From contig NC_057867.1 of assembly GCF_019393635.1 (NCBI RefSeq), positions 72,109,492 to 72,173,491 of the forward strand: a DNA stretch of 64,000 nt, read 5' to 3'. The notes beneath the pieces were generated by a model, which was not told the origin of the DNA, ran no database searches, and was given only the letters and a program-made list of their open reading frames with translations. The translations under genes and the position numbers were made by a program. Origin of the DNA: Dromiciops gliroides (lineage: Eukaryota > Chordata > Mammalia > Microbiotheria > Microbiotheriidae). Within the stretch, counting starts at the first letter, position 1. Each line of letters begins with the position of its first letter. This document shows, in pieces, positions 34,237 to 46,744 of this stretch.

Positions 34237-34440
34237 CCCGCTCGCCTTTTCTCTGCTCCCCTCTCTTCTCGTCGATTCTCTTCGACTTTCTCCTGCCTTC
34301 TCCCTCTTCCCGGACTTTTTCCTCTCTTCTCCCCTCTTCTCCTCCTCTCTTTGCCTCTTTTTCCTCTTCTCGTTTTTTCTTTTTCGAAAAGCCTTTCTAC
34401 CCCTCCCCTCGTGTCCCGCTCACTCCTTCCCCCCGCTTTA
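34237..34440 (+). repeat. Polypyrimidine tract just inside intron 1
   Basis: About 200 nt almost entirely of C and T on the + strand begins about 12 nt after the donor. It could bind pyrimidine-tract proteins in RNA or form triplex DNA; neither is shown here. Confidence 0.6.
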
Positions 34441-34696
34441 CCCCCTCATCCCACCCACCCCCTTCTTTGGGCCAACTTTGTGTCCTCCAGTGAACCCCGC
34501 TCGATGTACGCCCCCCCCCAATCTCCACTCTCTCCCCCAGTGGAGCTCCCAGAAGGGTCGCAGGGCTTCCCGCTGCCGGTTTGCAGCCATTGCCCCCGAG
34601 AGTTGCCAGTCCTTGCATGCCTGTTCCAACCCCGCCCCCCACCCCCCAAAGCAGCCGAAATCCCAACTAATTCGTCTCTTTTGTTTTCTCTCCTGC

Positions 34697-34740
34697 TCGG
34701 TGGCGGTGGCGTTTGCTGCGGTGGCGGCGGCGGCGGCGGC
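34697..34740 (+). repeat. GGC/GGT triplet repeat in intron 1
   Basis: Contains a pure (GGC)6 at 34723-34740 after interrupted GGTGGC units. It lies about 0.5 kb into the intron of a gene that is probably X-linked and inside the CpG island. Confidence 0.7.
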
Positions 34741-35177
34741 ATCGGCCGGGATCGTACTTTCTCCTGAATGCTGATGCCAGACGGACTGGCTGAGCCCGAG
34801 CCGAGCTGGCCAGCCGCCGCCGCCGGCGCGTACATCCTGCCCACCTGGGGTGGGGAGTGGTGGGAGTGGTGGGGGTAATTGAGGTGGGAGCGGGCTCCCC
34901 CCCCACCCCCGAGCGCGATCCCCGAGTGTAGATGTGAGTGGAGCGGGGCGCTCAGTCTGTCGGACCCGTGCGGCCGCCCGCGCCTCTGCCAACGGGATCG
35001 AGATCATCGCTTTTTTCCATTTCTGGGGGACCTCTATAAAGGACAATCAGTTCGGGTTGTGGGGGCTGGGCTGGAGACCCTGGCGAGCTTCCTGCACGAG
35101 ATGCTCTCAGTTCTTCCCTCAGGCAAACGGGTGGAAAGATGCTTTTCCACCAAAGAGTGAATGCTCTTGGCTGGCGG

Positions 35178-35225
35178 TATATCCATCCATCTATCCATCT
35201 ATCCATGCGTTCATTCACCCATCTC
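35178..35225 (+). repeat. (ATCC/ATCT)n microsatellite
   Basis: ATCCATCCATCTATCCATCT then ATCCATGCGTTCATTCACCC, an interrupted tetranucleotide repeat. Confidence 0.8.
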
Positions 35226-36452
35226 TTATGCGTTCATGAGATCGCAGAACTTTTAACTCCAGTACGAGGAGGAAGTGGGAGAAATATCTGTCCAGTTACA
35301 GAGAAAGACATGGTAGCTATCCCCTTTCCTATATTAAACACCTGTGAGCTTGTGAATTCCATTTCTAGTTAGCACAGCTCCTGGCACTCTGTCTACTTAT
35401 CTAGTGATCAATCTTTCTATTGCTTTTAGTAATATCTGAAGGAAAAGAAAGTGCTTGTATAAGCCAGTAAAGGATGGCCCCGGGAAGGTTAGGTGATAAG
35501 GGAAGTTTTTGCGGTCCTCTCTTGCTTTTTCTCGGTCAATTTTAAATCTAGCACTAAGAACTAAACTGGTAATCCAGTTCTCACATCTGCTGCTGCAAAA
35601 TGGAAGTTCAAGGCTCAATGTGTTAGGTAGAATCGAAGAGTACTGACAAAGACAAAGCGGGGACAAACTGTTGCTCGCTGCAGAATTTAACAGAAGCCCT
35701 CCCCCTTTTTTGAGGGAGCAGAGATCCTTCACTGTTCAAGTAATTAAAAAAGAACCTGACTCTTGTGGGAATTCCTGCTTGACTCCCTATTATCTGTTAG
35801 GACTTACAAACCTGGTTTGTGATGTCATTCGTGGCTTCTTCAGGAATAGTCCCGTTTTAAAGCACACAATGACACTTAAGCTGTGGTCTGCTCCAGAAGC
35901 AGAGAGTAAATTTTGATTTACCACAAAGCCCTTTAATAATAGTAAGACTGACAGTGTTAGGGAAGGGACCAGGAGGGGGTCATCTAGTTCATTTCCATGA
36001 CTTCAAAAAGACTAAAGTATTCCAGACATGAAAATCTGCTCATTATTAAAGCTTTTCCTTCTCTCTTTTTTTCCCCCTGGAGAGGAAGGACTCTATAATG
36101 TTGACCACTTACTACCTTGAGGAAATGCTATCCTTGGACCCAATTTATACAATTTCCCTTTTCAAAATCTGCGTCACTTATTGAAAAAGAAAATTGAGCA
36201 GGGCTTAAGCCAAGCATTTAGTGCTCTCTGCCTCAACAAAATGTTAAAATTTTTGGATTCCAGTTTCTCACTGGAACCCCCCCAGTAGTAAACAGATGAT
36301 TGATTTCTCTGTGTATCTGGAGACAGGTGATCACTTAAATGTTTTTTGGTTCTTGCTGTGTGATTTGTGTGTTGTTCTTGCTTTAATTTGGTTGTTAAAC
36401 TTTGCTTTTAGTAGTGTTTACAAAGCTAAACTCTTGAATTGTTGCTGCTGCT

Positions 36453-36453
<1 letters not shown>

Positions 36454-36489
<36 letters not shown>
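36454..36489 (+). repeat. (GT)18 microsatellite in intron 1
   Basis: Uninterrupted GT repeat after CTGCTGCTG. Confidence 0.95.
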
Positions 36490-36493
<4 letters not shown>

Positions 36494-38639
36494 AAAAAGT
36501 CTATTGATAGGAAAACCGGAATCAAGTCTCTTATGCATACAGGTTGATTATGTCTTATTATTGAACAAAAGTGACTGTTGTGCTCCCCTACCTGAATTTT
36601 CTGACAGTATAAAGACTACTTACATGTATTTGAGTGAGGTGAGGAAGACTATTTAGAGTACTTTGATCTCTTTCCTTTTCTAGGTGTGAAGTAAGTCTCT
36701 GTGTACTTTCATTTAATATTTAAATTACATGTCTCCAAATTTGATAGCTACAACACTCCTCACACTTAAGGAAAAAAATCACAAAATAGCAAAAGTGCCA
36801 TTAGTAAGCTGTGTTCTGACTTTGATCAATTCAAAACTCTTCTTTACGCCACAAGGTGCAAAATCCTTGGCTCCTGCATCACACCATTCTTCCTATGCCT
36901 TTTTGTAGAAAGAAGGAGCTAAGAAATCAAATGAGCAGCAGCAGAGCCCAGGAGGGCCAAAATAAGGAAGATGGAGATTCAAGGCCGGGAGGAGATGAGA
37001 AACCCGGGTGGTGAGAGCAGAGAGATACAGTGGAAGGGAATATGGGAAAGATGTGGCCACTGAGCTTAAGAGCAATGGCCAAAGAGGAGGAGAGAGATGC
37101 CGGGGAGTATTCTGATGCTGGACCCAAGGTGTCTTAGCAACTTCTGGTTTGGCAAGCGAAAGTGCAGGTCAAGGACCGTAGGTTCAGTCAGTGGGAAAAC
37201 TCACATGCTGAATCCATTTTAGATAGGAGATTTCTCTTCATCTGCTAATAATTTTTTAAAATAATGCATTGCTGAAATAAGACTGATTTTTATTGAAGCC
37301 ACTGGCAGTTTTCTTCCCCTGAACAATGGGCATGGTTTTCCTCTGCTGTTAGGGGAAAAAAGAAATGAAAACCCTGAATTTGGAGATTTTAATTTGTTGT
37401 TTCACCACACACACCTCCTCTAATAATGCTACCAGGTTGCATTGGGGTGAGGTCATAGGACAAATATTTATAACTGTAACTTGGCATGAATCCCAAATGA
37501 GTATTCTAGACCAAGAGCATTAATTAGCTCCGGTCCCCTGAAAAGCACTATAGGCTGGGTTATCGCAGGTACTAGTGGCTAGTACTCAGTATCTTGCTGT
37601 TAGCCACTCCCTGGCTTTCCTGATGAAGTTCCCTCCCCAGGGAAGAAAAGTTGGGCAAGAATACCTGTCTGCTGTCAAGGAATAGAAAGCTGCTTGGCCA
37701 TACCTTGTTTTAACCACATGATCCAGACGTTCCTTTCATGCCCTTTAACTTGGGAAATGAATTTGATTGCAAGTTATTTTCAAGATGAAGGTGAGCATGA
37801 TGACCAAGACACCAAGTGACTTAAAAAGTTGCTTTCTTCTTTTTTTTGTTTTGTTGTTGTTATTGTTGTTGCTTTCTTCTTAAAAACCTTTCCCCCAGAT
37901 AAAACACAGGAATCTCAAGTTCGTGTAGCTATCTTAGAGATAGCAAGGCTGGTTATGTTCAGAAAGCACATTTGCCTTCATGGCTAAATTCTTACTGTCA
38001 CTCAGTAGAAACATTCTCATGAGTGCTTAAAAAAATCCCAAAACTAAACTAAAAAAGGAAAAAAACCCAAACCTAGTATAAGGGGCAGCTAAATGCTTAA
38101 ATTAACTTATCCAATACTACAGGCTCTCCGTGTAGCTATATAAGTCACCTTCTCAGATTCTGTATTGGATGCTTATTTATTTGAGGTCCAACTGATTTTT
38201 ATTCCGTCACTTGATTGGGTTAAACGGATGCTTGAAAAAACAGTAGTGTTCTGATTAAGAAAACATAAATATATTGAGTTACTTTTCAAGATATAGCCAA
38301 ATATATCAACTTCAGGTTTTTGTAGAGGAAAAAATGCAGAACTTCAATGAATGTATCTGGGTTTGTTATCATTTCTACTTTGATCCTGTAACCATTGGAT
38401 CATGCAATTAGAATGACTTTCAAAACCTTTAGCAATTATTTTTGAATGCTGGATCCTGATGATCAACCATCTCTCAGTAGATTCAGCCTTAATAGTGTGT
38501 GCCCAACACAGAACAGCACATCTTCCCCGGAAAATGAAGGTTTGTCAGCAACAGTAGGAACATTTTGCATGACTTTTGCTCTTGTTCCCAAACAATAAAA
38601 GGATTTAATAGTGAATGGAGGCAGTAAATGTAGCTATTG

Positions 38640-38720
38640 GAGTTTGCAGGCTAACGAGGGTGTAGCCCTGTTGTCTATTAAAAGCAGTCACCTAGCCACC
38701 AATGCTTTTATTAGGGGAGT
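38640..38720. other. Candidate regulatory block with a 12-bp inverted repeat
   Basis: CTATTAAAAGCA (38675-38686) and TGCTTTTATTAG (38703-38714) are inverted copies with one mismatch and a 16-nt loop. Each arm carries a TTTTAT/ATAAAA-like word similar to posterior HOX/CDX sites. It lies in unique intron sequence. Confidence 0.35.
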
Positions 38721-39599
38721 GATGTCAGGGCTATAACGAGGGCTGTCCAGCCTTGTGCCTGCACACGGGCCTTCTATAGAAGTGCATACTGATTTTAAAT
38801 GGATCTTTCTGTGTACATAATCTGTTTGGGTTCCTTTCCCAGAGAATTCAGCTTGGCCATCCATATTTATCCAAATGTATCCATTCAGTTGATCAGTAAA
38901 TAAATGGTCAATGACATGATGTACTCATCTTTGGATTGTTACAAATGATAATGGTTTCATTATATAACATAATAAATGCAGAGCAAAATTTGGGCATTGT
39001 GGTTTTATTTATCTCTTATTTTTTAAAAGGAAATCCCTAGTACCTGTGGCAAATGGCAAGCTTGACATCTTTGCCCCTTTCTCATGGACCCTTATTTGTC
39101 TTAATAAAATCCTTAGATGTTTTAAAAATGCAAATCGAATTGGAAGGAGCCCTAATCAGAAGAAATTACATTTCAGTTGGCAGTATGGGTTTCGATTAGT
39201 AATTTATTGTACATTTTTCAAGATACAAATGATTCCGATTTCTCCCTTCTCAAAATTTCAAATTTGCCTTATAATTTCTCTGTAATTAATGGAAAACAGA
39301 AAATACTATGTTTCTAGGGAAAGCCCACCAACGCTTTTCCCAACTGAAAAACAATTAGGTATTAATGATATTCTTGTTGCATATTCAAAAGGCCTTTGCG
39401 AGCATTTTTCTTCCTTTTTTTCTTTTCTCCATTGCAACCTGCAAAACTCTTCACTGTCACTTCAAATCACACAATTCTCACAAGATAAAACAACATTTAA
39501 ACACACTTGCTTTGGGAGGGAAATTGAGCATTTGCACCCAATAAGCCTGATTGTGGAACTGCATGCAAATGGTGTTTTGATTTATCTCTTTTGCACTTT

Positions 39600-39830
39600 T
39601 TTTCCATTTGAATTGATCTTGCATTAATTTCGCCAAGCGGCTCTGTGAGGCTGCAGATGTTGCCCTGTGTTTAATAAATCAATGAGACAGATCTGAATGA
39701 ATCACTTCAGATGGATTCTCTGCTCGGTTTGATGTCTAGATGTTATTCTTAGCTTGTTATCATGACAGATGCATTAATGTTCCCATACTCTGCCAGCAAT
39801 GTCAGAGACATTGAAGCTTTTAAAGTGGCG
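39600..39830. other. Candidate conserved noncoding element
   Basis: Unique block: TTGCATTAATTTCGCCAAGC, TTAATAAATCAATGAGACAG, ATGACAGATGCATTAATGTT, GCCAGCAATGTCAGAGACAT. It has several TAAT cores and TGACAG (Meis/Pbx-like) words close together. Confidence 0.35.
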
Positions 39831-42339
39831 GTATCCCTTTTTTTCCATTTTTTTTTTTTTGCCAGAGTAGCTAGATTGTTTGTTAGGAATCTGAGGAAAA
39901 TAGAGACTTGATTGTAAGATTACTCTGTGGAAATTAAACTTTTTTGTAGAAATGGGAAGTTTAATGTATAATTTTATGCAAAATCATTAACTATCCCAAT
40001 ATGGTAGAAATCAATATTTAAAAAATCTAAATGGAGTAATGCTTCTTAATAATGCAACCATTTTCTCTGCATTAATATTCCATTATGGTGAGAATGATGA
40101 GAATAAGTCATATATGATTGGGACACATTGCAAGTGTCACTATATATAGAAGAGCATTGTTTCCAAATTGATTACAGGAGGGTGTTAGTTTTTTAATCCT
40201 TACTAATAAGCCGCTTGGTGGCTTCATGCAGCTGCAGTGCACTTTTATCAAGGGATTTGGAAGTCCTTCAAGATTTCTTTAGAAAAAGAAGTAGCCTGTC
40301 CACTAGGCAATCATTTCTTCACTGGGGAATGCGGAGGATTTTAGAAAGATGTTTTCTTCTTCATATGGTTGAGTTAGTTATAAACTGTTTTTCAAAGGTT
40401 TCTTAGAAGAACCTATAGAACGTAAATCTTCCAGGACACCCGTGTATACTCCCATTTTATTGCTGAACTTCCCAATGTAAACCAAAAGGAACTTTGGGAT
40501 CATTTTTCTGAAATTGATCATTTGCCTCTATTTGAATCATGCTTCTTACATCTCTTTGTTTTTTGGAAGAGAACAAACTTTGGGAGAGAGTTTGAATTTT
40601 ATCTTGTTAAATATTAATCTTCCCTCCCCTCACTGTCTTTTTTGATACCTCTTCACTTGGGGAAAATGACTATTTGGTAATGAAGAAAACTTCAAATCCT
40701 TACAAGGACCGAGTTTGGTTTCATCTTGTGCACCGTGGCACAATTCATGCCTAATCAGTGGATCCAGGTAGACTCTTTCCTGATCTGTCAGCTTTCTTGC
40801 CATACCTGCTCCAAGAGAATTCAGAAAACATTATGCAAAAAAAGCACATTTTGTACTAAATAAATTGTACAAGTCAATCGCTATGTATACCTTCATTTTG
40901 CTGCTCCACGGAGATGGGGGAAAATAGGAAGCGTTGTTGAATGCCCTGTTGAAGTCTCAAGTTTCCATCAGAGGATCATATTGAGAGCACTAGGCTAATG
41001 GTGGAAGCTGGGGGTGCATATGTTTATATCTTGATCGGGAATATGTTTTAAAGGGAAGTTTGTCAGCTGCCTCTCTTGCTCCATGATGCTGAGGTGCTAC
41101 TAATCTGACCTGCCTTCTTTTGAGATGTTTGTTACAGGATGGCTTTCTCTATGATGCTAATCGATAAGAAACCATGACTTGGAGCTGTAGGGGAAGCAAC
41201 TTCTCCCTAAACTGGAAGCACTACTAATTTTCTTCCTGATCTGCAACTAGGGGACTAGTGTCCTTTGCTACAACTTGTTTGCTACATACCTTGGCACCTT
41301 GAAATAGAACACAGAAGTAGGGCTTTATGGATTAGTCTGTGCTCAAGCAGTACACATTGTAGTAGGTTATGGTTAGCCTGTGGCAGCCCCCAAGGCTCTA
41401 AATGTTAACTAAATGAATGGATGGATGGATGCATGTGATCTGAAATTTGTTTCTTGGCTTTATTTTCCCTGATTAGTCAAAGTTGTTCCCATAGATGACT
41501 GTAGGTTTAATATAACTGCTTCCTTAGGTATACAGTGGTTAAAAAGACATTAATCTTGCAATTTTAATTCCATTATTAAAACCCTTAGTGTTCAGGACAA
41601 AAAGCATTTCTAAGAGACCCACAGAAGGGCACAAAAATCCAGGTTCTGAAATTTGGAGATTGGAACGGCAGGGTACTGTTAAAAGAGAATGTGACCCCCT
41701 TCCTCTACTTCATTTTCTGTATGGGAACTTTGAAAAGATTTTCTAATGTTATGATTAAACCAGAATTCCAAAGTATAACCAGCTCACTGCTACATAATGA
41801 TTCTTAGCCATTCAGATTTAACCTTCTTGATATTACAATGACCTCTTGGGGCCAGGCACTTTGAATCTCGGTTTCTAGTCGAAAAAATCTGGTTCTTCAG
41901 AGTATGATAAGCCTGGCTTTGGTCTTAAGAATTTTTTTACCTATAAATGGAATTAGAAATACTCTAATACATTTACCAGAATACTTTCCTTTTTGTTTTG
42001 TGCCTGACAGGTTGTAAGACCTAAACTCAGATGATACTCGTATGTCTTTATCCTCGGCATTTTTTAAGGAAAATGCTTTTTTGCAACATGCTTACCTTTT
42101 TCATGTAGAATTTGTTTTTTTAAGCACAGAATTCACTTTGCTATAAGAGCTCCAGAAGATAAAATTACTTTGAACTCTCCACCATTTTGACCCGTTGCAT
42201 TTATTGGGCTTATTAGAGTCAATTGTGGTAAAACCTTGGTAATTACCTGATTGGAAAAAAACAACAACCATCAGATGACAGGAGAGCAAAAATGAAAAAA
42301 AATGAGCCAGTGGTATTCTTTTTATTGCTGTACAATGAT

Positions 42340-42760
42340 TTTTTTAAACAAGTTGACTGCTTAACAGTGTATAATGTAGTGTGTATGTAAAGGTATAAAA
42401 CGTTCAATTGCAATCATGTCCAATGGTCTTATCAGGTTGTTTGCAACTGATATCTGGTAACAGCATTTAGGCCACATTTAGTCTCTTTGCTATTTATGTG
42501 ATGGGTTAAAAAGAAAAAGTCATATTGATCTGTCTCCGGATTAAAGTTTGAAATCGGCAACAGCCTGAACACAAAAGGCTTTTTTTATGATTTCTCAGCT
42601 TGCCATTGATCTCCTAGTTTTATTGCATTCATTATTTATTAAAAGAATTTGCAAGCTAAACATAACGTTAAGCTAGTTTGCGCACAGGGACCGCACTTAG
42701 GAAATTGAATGGAAATTGCATTAGAGATGAACATCTGTGCTATTTTTCCACTCGTGTGTT
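42340..42760. other. Candidate conserved noncoding element
   Basis: Unique block with TTCAATTGCAATCATGTCCA, TGCCATTGATCTCCTAGTTT, GCATTCATTATTTATTAAAA and GGAAATTGCATTAGAGATGA. It is free of recognisable repeats. Confidence 0.3.
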
Positions 42761-45184
42761 TATGGGTTTGTATAAAAGGTGTATTGGATTAACAGTTATA
42801 ACCATTATAGCTTGCAGCAATATGTTAGATTCTTAGCATTTAAGTTGTTTGGGAGGAAGTCTGTCTCTCATTTGTCCAAAAGGACAAGACAATATTTGGG
42901 TTGGTCTATTTATGTGTGTTTCATTAATGCATTTGTTAATGCATTATCTTTATGTATCAATTTGAGATATCCTGTTGTAGTAAAATAAGAAGAAAGTGTA
43001 TACCTAATGATAATGTAAGACCATACTTATTTCTTGAAGGTTTCTGGTAGCAGCATAAATTACATGCCTATAATGGCACATTTTACAGTATGTTTTCCAA
43101 GCCTTGAGCCTCAATGCAATATTAATAGCACAGCAAACTTATAGAAAGTATATAAAGCCTTTTGATATATCTAGCTATAAAATGACATTACTATAAATAG
43201 AATTGAGGCCTTGATTTTTCTGAGAGGATAGCCAATTTGTAGAGAGCAAAAAAAACCTTAAAGAATCATACAGAACTTCCCCAATAGCTGGAGTTCCATA
43301 TGATGAGGTGGGTTGTATCTCAAACCCTGTTCAAGGAACTTGAATGAATAGAAACCTCCAGTACCTCACCTTTTTGAGGTACCACATGGCCTCAAGGACT
43401 ACAACACTTCTTGATTTTTCCTGAATTTCTTCAGTTTGGAAGAGGAATCCCAGAAAGCTTGTTTTCTCTGCAGTTTCATGATAAGATCACTAGATATTTG
43501 GCTCAGATATAATGGAGGTTCATGAAGAATCTCCATGTTTTTCTGGGGTCCCCCCTCCTTACGGGGGTGCAATTTCATATTAGATTTAATAGCTTATGAG
43601 GTAGATGCGAGCTACATGTCATCACTTTCTGCCCCCTTCCTTCTTCCTCTGTTTTTTGCTAAATTATGAAACTTACATAATTATTTTCTGTGATACTCAC
43701 TTTTGATTTGTCTTGAAAACTCCTTTTATTTATTTCTTGTGTTCTGAACAATAAATAATAGAAGTTTATTTTTAAAAAAATCTGAATTATATCAGGAATA
43801 TTGAACTGAAAGAAATTAGGATTTTTTTCATATATAAAAGGAGATATTTTGTTTTTTTAAAAAAACTCACAGAGGCTGCTGATGTGTTAGAAATAGAATG
43901 CACATCAGGAGGGATTGGAATGAGCCATTTATTTCCACTTCAGAGTGGCCATATTCACTTGACCAGGGAATTCTCGCTCTGCTCTGCATTTGTTGTGAGG
44001 TATGAGCTTCTGAGGTTTACACAATTAATCAGAAGTCTCATTCTCTTATATATCTGTTTGTATAGTCAGTCATTTGCATTGAGGGCTCAAAGCTATGGAT
44101 AGAGAAACATTAAAAACTTACCTGAATTTGTGTGGTTGCTTACCCATTCAAATCTCAGCTTAGAATTGGATTTATTTTACTTGTGGTCATATACAACATC
44201 CTAGCCAGAGTGAGGAGGGGGAGAAACCAATGACAAAAACACCAGTAGAGATGAGAGACTGTGATTTGATAAGAGATTTCAGAATGCCTTGATCCTCAGT
44301 GTAAATATTTTTAGAAAACAGGCTAAGTGATGGAATCATACATGAATAAGTATTCAAGAAAAGTATTTGGCAGTGTTTTATTTATTTAGATTCTGTTTAC
44401 TGGATGTTTTGAAAATAGTCTGTGATCAGCTAAGCCCTTAGACATACTTAGCTTTGCATTTATGAACATCTTGTAGATTTGGGTGGGGGCGGTAATCATT
44501 CTGATGGCTATCACACAAGCTATACCTTACAGAAAAATCACATGTTTACTTTGAAGATACTTTAAAGTTATTATTCCTTCAACACGTATTCAATACTTAG
44601 AATTTTTGTCAGTGGGAACAGTATTATTCTTTCGAAAACTTGGTCCCAAATTCTTAGCTTTCTCTTAGCAAATGGAGGTAGTGCACTTTATTGATACATG
44701 GAATGAGTTTCTGGTCAAGGAAAGAATCGGTGATATGGACAATATGGAACAGTGGAGAAATTGGGCCTTGTGAAGTCAGGTACGTTGTTTTAGCTTTGGC
44801 AGAAGATTCACCTTTCTCATTAAGCTTTGCTTTATCTAATATTAAAATGAGTTTTTATTTTCTGAGCGTGAGTACTGGAAGATAGTGTTAGAGCAGATAA
44901 GGCTAAAATTGTTTCTGTGGATAACCCCTCAGGTGAATCAAGCACACGCTGGCATATTAGTAGGGGGTGTATGTGTATTATAAATTTACGTTTATATATA
45001 TGTATATGTATATCCATCACCGATAACATCAAGATGTTAATGTTCAGCAGTGATTACCAAATCAATATATTATATCTGCTCCTTTTCTTGAAGAGAGTAG
45101 GGAAGCCTTGGAAAGAGTACTGGACTTGGAGTCAGGAGAACTGCCTTTTAGACCAGGCATATGCATTTTTGAGCTGGATGTCAT

Positions 45185-45460
45185 CTAGTCTGACCCCCTA
45201 AAGTCAGGCAGCTAGGTGGCTAAGTGGATGGAGCCCTGGGCCTGGAATCAGGAAGACCTGAGTTCAAATTTGTCCTCATATGCTTATTACCTATTGACCT
45301 TGAGCAATTAACCTCTATCTGCCTTAGTTTCCTTACCTATGAAATGAGGACAAGAATAGCACCTAACCTCCAGGGTTGTTGTGAGGATCAAATGAGATAT
45401 TTGTAAAGCACTTATAGCTTGTTGCTTGACACATGGTAGGTACTTCGTCAGTGTTTATTC
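45185..45460 (+). mobile_element. MIR-like CORE-SINE, nearly full-length
   Basis: GGCAGCTAGGTGGCTAAGTG head, then TTCCTTACCTATGAAATGAG, GGGTTGTTGTGAGGATCAAA and CATGGTAGGTACTTCGTCAG. It marks the end of the transposon-poor zone around exon 1. Confidence 0.75.
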
Positions 45461-45589
45461 TCTCCCTCCCGTCATTTTACAAATGAAATTATTTGTTTGG
45501 GGGTACACAAGTGGTAAAATGACAGTGTTTGAAACTAAGCCTTTTGATTTCACAAGAATTGCACTTTCTACTATGTTCTGTTATGAGAC

Positions 45590-45900
45590 TCTATGAGCTT
45601 GTTTCCTTATCTATAAACTGGGGAGAATAATATGTGCCCTGCCAATCCCCACAGGGTTGTTTTGAGGCTTAGACATCATAAATAATGTAAAGATCTCTAC
45701 AAATCTAAGCTACAAAGAAAGCTTAAAGGCTTTCATTCATAGCCCCTATACTTTGTGACTCAGGGCAGGTCAGTTTAACCTCTTTGAGCCTCAGTTTCAC
45801 TGTCTGTAAAAAGGGAGAAAATAATGAGAGAGTATACATACCAAGTCTAATAGGAATGATGATATAAATATATGCTATTTATATGGACATAAATAATATG
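45590..45900 (+). mobile_element. Two MIR-like SINE fragments
   Basis: First: TTATCTATAAACTGGGGAGA and CAGGGTTGTTTTGAGGC. Second: CTCAGGGCAGGTCAGTTTAA, GAGCCTCAGTTTCACTGTCT. Confidence 0.6.
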
Positions 45901-46034
45901 AATTATTATAATTGCACATAATACCTGCCCGACATGGTTGTTGAATGAGAATCAAATGTGATAATATCAGTTATTGCTCTTATTTGTTATTGGAGGGAGG
46001 GGAATAAGCATCAATATTGTACCTATGCTGTGCA

Positions 46035-46240
46035 CTTAATAAATATTATCTCATTTGATCTCACAACAATTTTGGAAGTTGGTTCTATAATTATCCCCAT
46101 TTTACAGATGAGGAAACTGAGGTAGAGAGAGCATAAGTGACTGGCCCGGGCTGTCACAGCTAGTAAGTGGTTGAAACTAGATTTGAATGCACCTCTTTCT
46201 GACTCCAGGTCTAGTGCTCTAGTCATCGTAACACCAGCCT
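46035..46240 (-). mobile_element. MIR-like SINE
   Basis: ATTTTACAGATGAGGAAACT, then TCACAGCTAGTAAGTGGTTG and ACTCCAGGTCTAGTGCTCTA. Confidence 0.7.
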
Positions 46241-46529
46241 ATCTCATATGGTCAGAAGAAAGGCTTTAGGTGCCACTTGGTCTCCATAGCTTCTGAGTAC
46301 CCTTCCAGCATTGAGGTAACATGACCTGATCTTTATTGCATTCTAATAAATAAAAGTTGATTATTGAATAAGCATATTAATTTTCTCATCCTTGCATTAT
46401 GTCAGAAATTTCAAATTGGAAGAATTTGTGGTCTACTACTATATAAATAGTTATGGTTTTTTATGCATACGGAGGCATATTACAGCCACATAACTGTACT
46501 TTTTACTTCAAAGGTCAGTCATAGTGACT

Positions 46530-46740
46530 TAGGATCTTAGATCGACGATTTGCAGGGCCTTAAGAGGTGCTCTAGTACATCTCCCAAGCTGGAATAGATG
46601 AGTAATCTCTGGCCCAGAGAGGGGAGGTCATTTGTCAAGGTCCCACAGTTGATGAGTAGCAGAATTAGGATCCAAACTCATGTCCTCTGACTCCCAGTTC
46701 AGTACTTTTTGCTACATTGCACTGTCGCTTCTCTCCTGAG
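46530..46740 (-). mobile_element. MIR-like SINE
   Basis: GGCCCAGAGAGGGGAGGTCA, GTCAAGGTCCCACAGTTGAT and ATCCAAACTCATGTCCTCTG. Confidence 0.65.
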
Positions 46741-46744
46741 TATT

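Larger units (their letters stand above)
32560..35110. promoter_or_regulatory. DACH2: CpG island over the DACH2 promoter, exon 1 and start of intron 1
   Basis: An abrupt switch from AT-rich flanking DNA to very GC-rich, CpG-dense sequence starts near 32560 and fades near 35110. It covers about 0.95 kb upstream of the ATG, all of exon 1 and about 0.9 kb of intron. Inside are many GGC/GCC runs (33681-33710, 33800-33830, 33895-33930, 34697-34740, 34808-34825). The upstream extension is longer than the 5' UTR needs. Edges are judged by eye. Confidence 0.85.
35110..45185. other. Intron 1, transposon-poor unique zone
   Basis: Ten kilobases without a SINE or L1 that I can recognise; only the (GT)18 at 36454 and a short T/G-rich run near 37840-37872 are repetitive. 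The open frames are short and without motifs. Candidate regulatory blocks inside are listed separately. Confidence 0.55.

Noticed and set aside
34004..34774. 256-residue plus-strand frame from exon 1 into the intron
   Set aside because: It overlaps DACH2 out of frame, crosses the splice donor and has only low-complexity Ser/Leu/Pro content from the pyrimidine tract.
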